60,000 nucleotides of DNA, from the NCBI GenBank assembly GCA_014529385.2, contig CM043943.1, forward strand, positions 153,429,092 through 153,489,091, read 5' to 3'. The notes under the pieces were generated by a model. It did no database searches, had not been told where the DNA came from, and was given only the letters and a program-made list of their open reading frames with translations. Position numbers and translations under genes: made by a program. The DNA is from Adiantum capillus-veneris (Eukaryota; Streptophyta; Polypodiopsida; Polypodiales; Pteridaceae). Below are positions 1-10,227 of this stretch, one piece after another. The stretch's first letter is position 1; each line of letters begins with the position of its first letter.

Positions 1-108
1 TTTGCAAAATCATAAAATATGATATCTGCAGTTGTTTCTCTACTCTCGCTCGAGTTGTCTGAACACTCGTTATCTGCATCGTTACTTAATTCCAGACGCT
101 CAAAGGAG

Positions 109-1944
109 TCATAAAACTGGTGAGTCTACATTCTCATCTCCTGTTGGTATAAGGCTTACCATGTAATAGGGTAGCACATCATAGCCATCTTTATCGCAAA
201 ATTTTGTCGTTGGGCTATCTGTAATGGTACAGACATCCAATGTTGCTAGTATGTGTTCCCATTCCAGAGGTTCTAAGGCATCTTCGGGAAAAGGTTCCGA
301 AATGTAATCCTTGTCCTCAATAACTCTTTCTAAGATGCATTTTTCTCTTTTTAAGCTCCCACAATGTGAAGCTCCGCACATCCATAGCTCTTTTTTCTGC
401 CCTAACCATGCTGGGAGTTCGGAGCCTGCCAATGTAGCTGAATCAAACTCTTCCACTGGTGTGTGGTTCACATCCTTGTAACTATGGTCTTTTATGTATA
501 TTTTGGTTGTAGTCTCCCCACGTTTGAGGTATATGTGGTCGTAACCCCAATCCTGGACCATCTTTATATGTCTCATGAATGGTCTTCCCAAGATGATCTC
601 GTAATTGTTCTTTTTGTCAAAATCAACTATTGCAAATGTATGCCCATACTCAATTCTGCAAGAGGTGACAATTACTTTTTCTAAAAGTCATAGAGGCTTT
701 TCCATGAACCCATCTGCCAGTTGCAATTTCATTCTGGTAGCTCTCAAAGCCGGTTTTACCTATTTTTTCCAGATTTCTTTGGTGGCGATAGCGACTCCCG
801 CTCCACTGTCAAGAATAGATTTGGAAACTACTCCCTGGAATTCTACTGGTAGTGTGGTATTTTCATCTTCTCCCTCGCAATATTCTCCAACCTTTGTTTA
901 AAGGTACTGGCCTAGTGTTTAGTTGAGGCTTGTCCAATTCTCTTATCCCTTCTTGAAGCTTCGAGGTAGGGTTTTTTACTCCAAATTCTTTTAAGCATTT
1001 GCCTACGGTGGTCCACATGTTTGGTCGTAACCTCAGGAGTTCGGCTAACGTGATTGTGCATGCCACAGGGGTGGACAAAACTCAATCAACCCTTGTGATT
1101 CCATCACTCTATTGGAAGAAAGTCTTTGAGATGGGATTTCTCTCACCTCAGACTTAGCTTCATACTCCCCTAGGTAAGAGGGTAGAGTTTTTAGCGAGTC
1201 TGGTTGGCTGTGCCCCGAACTAATTGAACCCCGGACTCCCCCTTGTGAATGCATATCAAAGTTCATTTGTGATATTGCCTCAAACTCTTCAATGGGAGGT
1301 AAGATCTCATTTTTCTCCTTTCTCGTGCTATTTATTTGGTGGTTCACCCTATTATTTGCTTCCCGGATTTGCTTCCATAGATCATCTAGACTGTTACAAT
1401 CCTTACCCATTTCTACCAATATTTTAGGCTAGAAACCATCAATTGTCTCATCTGTTGTATTTGGTACTATGATAGGTTCTCTCCTAAACTCAAAGGCAGT
1501 CGTGAGTCTCTCCTTCGTGTCTACTTGTTTCTCTAGAGTTGGCTTGATAGGGGTTGGAGCTGGTACCTCGTGCCAACTTGGAGGTTTACCAAGCGGATTT
1601 TCTATCAAGGGTTGGGCTGTTTCAATCATCTTTGGACACATTTACAACCTCTGTTTTTCTATTTTTGCATATGGATAAGTAATCCATCTTTGCTCTTGGG
1701 TTTGGTTGTTTTTGAGTCTGGCTTCGTATGCTTTTAAAAGTGCGTCCAGCTGCTCATTTACTTTTTCTACCAGCACTGATCCTCCTGATCCTGCACTTTG
1801 GGGTTCCTTTACTTCCTTGGGTCCTATTGTTGTCGTAGTGTGTGAACTTAAACTAGTTAGATCCTCTAATCGCTCCAATCTATCCTTTGTGTGTTTTAAC
1901 TCCTCGGATACAGCCATTTGCTCTCCTTCTCTCCTGAATTTCAA
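109..1944 (-). pseudogene. LTR retrotransposon protease and gag-protease linker, broken
   Basis: This is the downstream part of the retroelement whose gag lies at 1964-4786. Between about 830 and 780 the minus strand reads a retropepsin active-site motif, ILDSGAGVAIAT, where D is the expected catalytic aspartate. Near 595 it reads the flap/C-terminal motif IILGRPFMR, typical of LTR-retrotransposon aspartic proteases. Both lie in one frame but are separated by an in-frame TGA at 688-690. The frame also breaks at 1429 and 1045-1078, where the reading shifts. Upstream, 1642-1944 encodes a charged, coiled-coil-like linker. After the stop at 109-111 an acidic reading frame continues off the left edge in another phase, so reverse transcriptase, if present, lies outside the window. 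The family assignment (gypsy-like) rests on the protease style and is inferred. Confidence 0.7.
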
Positions 1945-1963
1945 ATCGCGCCTTTCTAGCCTT

Positions 1964-4786
1964 TCAAGTGCTTCTCTGATTTTTCATTTCCGCACTTGGG
2001 GCATCGGTCTTCAGCTCTTCAATTATGGGTTCGTTTGTCATTCGTTGAGCTTGGGCTCGTGTCATTGTCTGAATAGGTATTACTGTCTTGTTTTTTGACC
2101 CTCCACTGGAAGGCATTGCTTCCAGCATGTTCAAAGTAGTTTTTTCTCCTTTGCTCGGGTTCTTAGGGCAATCAGGAATCAAGTGAGTAATTCCACACTC
2201 GGTGCAATACACGTTGACTCTAATGATTTCATCGTGAGGAAAATCCCTTAACCAATGATCTCCGCCACACTTGTAGCAGGGTCCCTTAGGCTGTTGAGGT
2301 GCTCCTTGAGCTCCTCTCTGTTGGTACGCATGCCTCTGTCCGCCCATGCCTCCGTTGACTATGAACAACAGTGTTCGTTCATCCAAGCTGTATCTTCCTT
2401 CTCCTGCGGCCTGTGCAGCTGTTGGTGGTCCTATACTTCCAATCATGCTCCAAGGTTCTGGCGTTGGGGGTTCTTCCGATCGATAATAGACAGGATTTGT
2501 TGCATATCCATTGGAATCTTTGTAATATGCATGCATAGGTACCAAAGCCTTCTCTTCTGGTTCGTTTACCGTTGGTGTGTATCTTAAGCCGATCGATCGT
2601 AATCCTGGAAGGGGTGGTTGTTGCCCCAATACTGGTTGTGGTATTTCAACTCCTACAGGTCCTGGTAGGTTGCCTGCTTGATACCTAAGCATCGGTGGAA
2701 GTTGAGGAGATGCTACCTGAGCTTGGGGAGCATAAGGTCGCTCTCTCACATATCCCTTGTTATAATAACATTCCTCCGTCACATGGTTTGTCCATTTTTG
2801 TTCAATAGCATACCACTTTGGCTGCTTAGCCTGAGGCTTGGCATACATATTAATTTTTTTTAGCACTTCCTCTACAAGCTGCTCCTGGCTTACAGCTACT
2901 TCTCCTTTTGGTGCTGTCTTAGCGGACTTGCTTCCACTTTGTTGTGAGGATGAATCGTCATCAAGATCCTTGAATTCACCCTCCTTGTAGACCGCACAAT
3001 TGTCTACAAGGTAAAGAGCCTCCTTAGTTAACTCATTTAACGTAGTGCTCCTCTTCATATGTAAGTCCTTCTGGAGATCTGCGTTCCTTAGTCCTTAAAT
3101 AAATATAAGCATAAGTCTGGACTGAGTTGACAGTTCTTCCACAGGGCAGAACTTCACATATCTTTTTAGTCGTAGGGCTGCCTTTCGCACAGATTCCTCT
3201 TCTTTCTGTTTGAATTTATGGATTTGTGAGACTGTATTATGAGCTATCCCCCTTTGTGAGAATTCCTCAATAAACTCGTCAAACACCTCCTCCATAGACT
3301 CAAAGTCTCTACGCTCCACAGAGTCAAACCAAGTAGCGGCATCCTCTTCTAGGGTAAGTCCAAACCTTGCAAATTGAGTAGGGAAGTCCAAAACTTCTTC
3401 AGCTCTAATTGCACGCACAAAGGCTGCTACATGATCCCTAGGATCTCTGCTTCCTGTGTATTTCTTGTTTACCCATTTTTGCACCTGAGAAGGTCTAATT
3501 CTACGATGGTCTACAAATCTCATCATTGGTTCTCCTCGTCCTACTCGATATACCTCCTCTGGCCTTCGGTAGTGGGAGAATTCCTCTCCCAGAGGTGCCC
3601 CTAAGCAATAATTTCTGATGGTTCTTGCAAGAGGTGGTTCATCTCTTCGAACTCGTTCTATGGGTTGTCTTCCGGGCTCTACCAATTCTTGAGTTTTTGG
3701 CTTACTCTCGCCTTGATACTGTGAATAGAGTGGTGGTTCTTGTAAATCTCTTAACCCTCGTGTGGTTGGATAACCCTCTGTGTTTCGGTCTTGTTCTAAT
3801 GTCGCACTTTGTTGAAGCCATGCCTGCAATGATGGTTGGGTTGCTTGTTGGTTCTGGTAGTTGAACGTCTGTTGCCGGTTAGAATGTGATGTTGTCTCGT
3901 ACTCTTCTGAAAATGGATTTGTTGACTTGCTAGGGGTATAGGTGGACCTTGGTACTTCTTCGGGGGCATATGTTGATGTTTTTGGAACTGTTGCCTTTTC
4001 TACCTCCTCTGGGAGAATTCGTTTGTATTCTCGCTCGTACCTGTCAACAGAAATGATATCCTTCCCCATAGCAATTTCATAAGAGAATAAGTAAAGAACC
4101 TTGTCTTTGCTTAATTCATTTGGGTAGGGTTCTTTGCATCGAAAATAAGAGACTACTCCCTCGCTCTCATGCTTGTAAATTCCCACATTCTCATAATAGG
4201 TAGAGACCCTGGTTGTTTTTTTATCATACATAAAAAGAGCTCCAGGTTGATCAATTGTTGGAGGCGGCTCTTGAGCCTCTGAGACCATTTTTCCTTTTGT
4301 CACATTATCTCCATATCTGTTGTAATCCTCAGGGTTACTAATTATTAGATAGTGGTTCCCCTTTTCGTCTCGGAATCTATCTCCATCATCATAGACTCGA
4401 ATTATCTCCAGTCTCTGAGAAGGTATTTCTTCTATACAAATACACTTGCGTCCTTGATAGTCAGAATAAACTAGGGCTCCCCTAGAGTTTGTTCCTTCTA
4501 AGAAGATTATAGTGAACTTGGCATTGTTCAAAGGGTTTTGGGAGATACTTTCTCCTAGCATTGGTCCTTCACGGGAGAAACCTCCTGGCTGTTGACTACC
4601 CATCATGAAGAAGGACTTATCTGATGAAGTGTCAGTATCACTACCCTCCTCAATGACTGGTGCTAATGGATCTAGCCTTGCGTGCGTTACACTCTCCTCA
4701 GTGGACACTAAGCTACCCTGATCACCTGTCCCTTTTTGGTCTCTAGGAATGTGTTTTCCTGATCTTAAATTCATCAAACTTAGCAA
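1964..4786 (-). pseudogene. Retrotransposon Gag polyprotein, interrupted by one stop
   Basis: Gag is the capsid/nucleocapsid protein that packages element RNA in the cytoplasm. The frame opens at 4786 with MLSLMNLRSGKHI and runs to a TAA at 3095-3097. It then resumes in the same phase to 1964, so a single nonsense change splits a frame of about 940 codons. A long acidic, Gln/Pro-rich N-terminal half precedes a Retrotrans_gag-like core at about 3400-3130, with WFDSVERRDFESMEEVFDEF as its signature. Two zinc knuckles follow: CYKCGGDHWLRDF near 2285-2245, with Phe in place of the last Cys, and CTECGITHLIPDC near 2208-2170. Both use three residues between the second Cys and His, rather than the usual four. 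The frame shifts just after 1964 into the protease region. The gag is much larger than in copies A-C and is a different family. Confidence 0.75.
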
Positions 4787-5192
4787 TGCAATTTATCAAA
4801 AATCCAACCACTCACATGGCAAGGGATCAGTTTCCGCACAACTTCTTGCCTTGCCGCTGAATATACCTGTACACAAGCGTTTAATTTCGGCAATCGAATC
4901 AAAGCATTTAACTGCTAGAGGTGGTTTTAGTAATGATTGGTATAACTGGAGGGTTAACCTCAACCACTACTATACTCTATACACTTCGAATGTTCTTGAT
5001 TAGGTCTGCTAATTTGGAACCGTACACCACCCAAGTGTTTATCAGTCTAGAGGTAAAGTCTTAATTCCGTCTTTGCTTCATCAAAAGGTTAAACAAGGTC
5101 CAATTTCACTTCTGAAAGAAGTTCTGGAACTCTTAATTCAATTGGGACATCACCCTATGTCCACAGTCACATTTTGACTTCAATAAGACCCT

Positions 5193-5220
5193 GTAGACAT
5201 CCTATGCGTAGCATGTCTAC
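5193..5220. repeat. 28-bp imperfect palindrome, copy 1
   Basis: The arms GTAGACATCCTATG and CGTAGCATGTCTAC pair at 12 of 14 positions. It is one of four related palindromes in the next 870 bases. Confidence 0.7.
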
Positions 5221-5468
5221 CTGCTCTGTTTTGGCTGAAATTTGCACTATAGATTCCCCTTGATGTGCTGAGTCCACAACTGTTCTCACTTTTTGATTTG
5301 GACACCTATAAGCTGGTCAACTGATCAGAAATTTGTTCCAGCAGCCTGATGTTGATCTGACCAGTCAAATCAACTCCAATTTGGACCAAAATTGACTAGG
5401 AGGCTTGCCTAAGGCTATACAACACCCTGCTATGTCCACAGTCAAATTTTGACTTCAATATCATGCCT

Positions 5469-5495
5469 TACACATCCTACGTGTAGCATGTCTAC
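5469..5495. repeat. Palindromic motif, copy 2
   Basis: Related to the motif at 5193. The core CATCCTACGTGTAGCATG has dyad symmetry around the ACGT centre. It is followed by CTACCTGCTC, as is copy 1. Confidence 0.65.
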
Positions 5496-5593
5496 CTGCT
5501 CAAAATTGCTCCAAATGCAAACCACAGACTCCTCTTAAGGTGTTGATCACTCTGGTATGCTCAAAGTTGGATTTGGAGTGCTAAATCATTGTG

Positions 5594-5619
5594 AACACAT
5601 CCTATGCGTAGGATGTCTA
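5594..5619. repeat. Palindromic motif, copy 3
   Basis: Related to copies 1 and 2, with core CATCCTATGCGTAGGATG. Here the base that mismatches in the other copies is restored, so the inner stem pairs better. Confidence 0.65.
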
Positions 5620-6035
5620 AGTGCTATGTTTGACTCCAAACTTGAGCCACAGCTTCCCCTTGATGTCAAAAACCCAATGCTATGCTTAGATTTTAGTTTG
5701 GATTTCAAAAGACCCCAAATTTAGCTATTCTAGCCTTTTTCAGTCAAAGATGCTAAAGTCTGCTTAAAACCCAATTTTCTCACCCAATTGAGATGAAATT
5801 TTTCTCATGCAACTCAATAAATCATGTAGATCATGCTCATGAAGACATCTTATGGTTTTGGTCTTAAAATAATGCCTTGGGCCCAATTTGGGTAAGATGT
5901 CTGGCAATTTCCGTCTTTTGGCTTTATCCTGTCAAGATATGGTCAAGTTCCCTCTTCCAGGTGAAAATAGGGTAATTGCTATCTTCTAAACACACTAGTC
6001 AACTCAAATTTTCAAAATTCTCACCAGAACACCCT

Positions 6036-6063
6036 GTAGACATCCTACGCGTAGCATGTCTAC
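6036..6063. repeat. 28-bp palindrome, copy 4
   Basis: The arms GTAGACATCCTACG and CGTAGCATGTCTAC pair at 13 of 14 positions. This is the best-conserved copy, and it lies about 150 bases before the kinase relic. Confidence 0.7.
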
Positions 6064-6212
6064 TACTCCTTTTCTTTGACTAAAGTGCTACTTTGCCTTC
6101 CCTATGCTCTTAGCAAGTGCCAATATGCCTTACAAGTGCAAAATATATGCAAATTTCTATCAATTTAAACCTTTTCTGAACTTTTACATTTTCTGAGTCC
6201 GCCTTTTAGCTT

Positions 6213-7237
<1,025 letters not shown>

Positions 7238-7908
7238 TGTAGTGGGGAAGAAAATGGTAAAAGCAGGCTCAGCAAATAGGGCAGATATGGGTATCGTAGA
7301 GGGTAGTATATTTGCATATTTCTAAGGCAGTTGTGCTTAGGTTTTGATGGTGGAAGAGCACACATTCAGGCTTAATTAGCTTGGTTTCCATGTTTGAGTA
7401 AGCCCTATCTACTATCAAGAGCTGGAGGTAAGAGTTCAATCTACCTCTAGTGTGGTGTGGGCTCATTTTTCTTTGTTCTAAGTGAGACTAAAAGGCTTAA
7501 GCATTCTAGAAAATAGGCATGACACCATCATTAAGCAAGAGATTCTTTGGGCCTTGCCAAGGCTGTAGGAGGAAACTCTCTCAGCAAGAGTTGCCGTCCA
7601 GCTAGAAAACCGATGAAAGAGCAGTACAGATCATCGACCAATAGGGAAACCATTGATAATAACAGAAGTTCGCCTGTGCTTCGACTCTATATGAGGAAAG
7701 AGCCATTTCTTGTTCTTTATTCTAGTGAATTGGACCAAGCTGTAATGAGGAGGTTGTGCCTTATAATGAAGGTTATCCTCATTATAGAGAGCTACTACCA
7801 TAAGTACATAGATTGTGATCCATGGTCCAGCACATTTGCCAGTAGGTGTTTGTGGATTATCTTGTATTGCTCTAGCTACAAGAAGTTTTGGACAAATTCT
7901 CACAATAA
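7238..7908. other. 3' flank of the kinase relic
   Basis: No convincing coding content. It may include the former 3' untranslated region of the kinase gene. The 166-codon frame at 7547-8047 has no recognisable domain and runs into the hairpin element, so I treat it as chance. Confidence 0.4.
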
Positions 7909-8158
7909 TTCCCACATTGTGACTTACCTCAACATCATGAGCTTCTGTGAGGGAGGCACCGCATACCTAGCTAGGTACGATTGGGGGCGGGGGACCGCCG
8001 GCCCGGTGGGGGTGGGCCGGCGGTCCCCCGCCCCCAATCGTACCTAGCTAGGTATGTGGTGCCTCTCGAGCAGAAGCTCATGATGTTATGCATTGTATGA
8101 AAAACATTGAAAAAGACTCCGTTTTCCAACATGAGAATATTTCTAAATCTTCTTGTGA
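7909..8158 (+). mobile_element. GC-rich hairpin (foldback/MITE-like) element, copy 1
   Basis: The segment matches 56165-56412 in reverse-complement orientation along its whole length, including the sequence outside the hairpin. Its core, 7931-8087, is one long inverted repeat. The arms 7963-8004 and 8014-8055 pair perfectly over 42 bases around a 9-base loop, and the outer arms (AACATCATGAGCTTCTG at the left) also pair. It has no coding capacity. I see no convincing target-site duplication, so the superfamily is undetermined. An RNA copy would fold into a very stable hairpin. Confidence 0.75.
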
Positions 8159-8889
8159 GCATGCACCAATAAAGCATAAAACTCCAATGCATGAACCTCA
8201 ATTGAAATAGAGCTTTGTAGCACATCATGTTTTTTTTTTTTGGTTTTGTTTTGCCATACTCACAATTGTGAGTGGAGGTGTTGTATTACTTAGCAAAGAA
8301 GGTATAATGAACCTCGTTGGGTAGCACAACATGTTACTACTAATGATGATTTATCACGAATAGTGATAATTTGTCAATAAGATGACTAATATAAGCATAC
8401 AAAGAGGAATCTCTATGAAACAATCCACTCTCTAAATTTAATTCTACTCTCACTCTTCAGCTTCTAGTATCTATCATGGGCAACCATGACAAGTGCTTTG
8501 AGGTTGGAATCCGTTGATTGCATGCTCATAGTTTTAGAGCTTTTTGAAGGTTCAAAAGGGTAAACATCTTTTGCTTGAAGGGAGTCCGTTTAATATACAA
8601 GGCCATTTACAGATGTGTGATGGTTAGTAGTTTACTCATCATGTATTTTGAAGGAGTATGTACCAAAGTAAGACAAAGAGGAAACATGTGAGAGGGTCTT
8701 GAACACTCGAACAACCAAAAGAAAGTAGCCTGTTGAAGAAAGGGTTTAAGTTTTGTCTTTGGCAAAGGCCCTAGAATTTGGTTATGTTTTTTTCCAACTT
8801 TGGAGATAAAGTAATGATGGTTTGAAGTGGCAATTTTCTAAATCATTGTTGGTCTCTTTAATGCTAATTTTTCAACTCATTTCTTCAAC

Positions 8890-8958
<69 letters not shown>

Positions 8959-9053
8959 CTACTTGTGTCTTTTCTCTTACTTCACCACTTTATTTATGAT
9001 GAAAAAGCTTGATTTTTAGAAAGAAATAAACCCTTTTTTTCTTTCTTTCTCCC
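8159..9053. other. Non-coding, AT-rich
   Basis: Nothing recognised apart from the dinucleotide repeat near 8.9 kb. Confidence 0.4.
8891..8955. repeat. (CT)n(CA)n microsatellite
   Basis: About 11 CT units are followed directly by about 22 CA units. Confidence 0.95.
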
Positions 9054-9570
9054 CTACATATCAAGTAAACCATCCATTACATGATCACACAAACAACTAT
9101 CACAGTAATAGGAGGTGTTTGGATGCTCAGCTAGGGGTAGGATACGGGTTGCCAAGACTACACCATACGACTTAGTGCGGGGAGTGCAATTGAAATACCC
9201 TCGTAGTGTCTGCCCATATCCACGATACAAAAAAATCTTTTGTGGAGGAAGAAACTGTGCTAGCAGATATAACCGCTCAGAAAACCCTTGCTTCATTGAA
9301 TGTTCTACATAATAGTATTGTGGCCTTAGGCCCATGGCTTCTGCCACCATAGCCAAACGGATATTATTTTTAAAATGCTCTCGATCCCAAAGAGTCACCC
9401 GCCGTCACTCTATCCTCATATGTCCACCACTTAGTCTGAGTAACTGATGTTCCTAACTGTGGAAATAAATGTCGTTCATAACAGAGCAATGTGGTCCTCT
9501 TAGTAGACTCTTTCGACTGCTGAAGATGTGCAATGGATATTGCTAAAACCTGATCATCACTAGGATTCAT
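9054..9570 (-). pseudogene. Unrecognised protein fragment, frameshifted
   Basis: Two minus-strand frames read on from each other with a frameshift near 9390. The first (9370-9570) contains LLCYERHLFPQLG and TKWWTYEDRV. The second (9054-9398) contains LWDREHFKNNIRLAMVAEAM and a Tyr/Cys-rich tail. The composition looks like real protein rather than a shadow, but I do not recognise a family. A 25-base stretch of its coding sequence recurs inverted at 10187-10211, where the same residues RYERHLFP can be read on the plus strand. This suggests the locus is a rearranged remnant of a repeated gene, perhaps of transposon origin. Confidence 0.4.
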
Positions 9571-10211
9571 AGCATATGTTGGATGAAAAAACTCTCAGAA
9601 AGCGACTCAAGGCAGATCTTTGTGCACTCACCCTTTCAAAAAGATTGCCCGTATTTTATAGAACTACATTGATACCTATACTCATTGTTTATGGCTTTGA
9701 GATTCCGAAAATTATCTACTCCCTCACTTTATCTCACTTTGTAGTGACTGGCAAATTGTCTACTCTCTTAATGTGGCTAATTTACATGGCTTTCTAATTA
9801 TAGCTGCCTTAGAAATATTGTTGTGTACAGATGGTGTTTTCACCCATTCACGTGAACAGGTGTATGTTTGGTAAATTTATCTATCGGGGCTTTTCGACCT
9901 CTCGACAGGCGGCTAGACAACTTGGCTATTTACCAACTTGGTTAAAAAAAGCATATTTGGCTCACAACCCCCCTTTTCTTTGGTGGTATGCCTTTTATTA
10001 GTTATTTTATCCTCAGTTACCTTAGGGTAAAATTTTCCCTTGATGCTTAAAATCGCTGTGACGTGAGAGAATATCTCTGTTGAGTGGTGCTCTGTGGGTC
10101 ACTGCCGCACGACCTTGTCTGCAAAATATGTGAGGCTGAGTGTGCATAGATTGTATGGAGGAGCCCTGCCCTGGCCGCTTGCATCCGTTATGAACGACAT
10201 TTATTTCCACA
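9458..10211. repeat. Inverted pair of 25-bp repeats (9458-9482 and 10187-10211)
   Basis: The 25 bases at 9458-9482 are the exact reverse complement of 10187-10211. A further 12 bases, AGAGCAATGTGG, follow the left copy; their inverse overlaps the other end of the right copy, so the two are circularly permuted. The region between has no recognised gene. Confidence 0.7.
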
Positions 10212-10227
10212 TTGCTCTGTTATGAAA

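Larger units (their letters stand above)
4790..6212. other. Non-coding stretch upstream of the first retroelement gag
   Basis: No frame here looks like protein. It could hold the 5' untranslated region or LTR of the minus-strand element, but I found no paired LTR and no clear primer binding site. Its visible structure is a set of diverged internal repeats. A phrase containing GTCCACAGTCA and TTTTGACTTCAATA occurs near 5160 and 5430, each followed by a palindromic motif annotated separately. Confidence 0.5.

Noticed and set aside
7547-8047. 166-codon plus-strand frame ending in the hairpin
   Set aside because: Its C-terminus is the hairpin element read as protein, and the rest has no recognisable domain.
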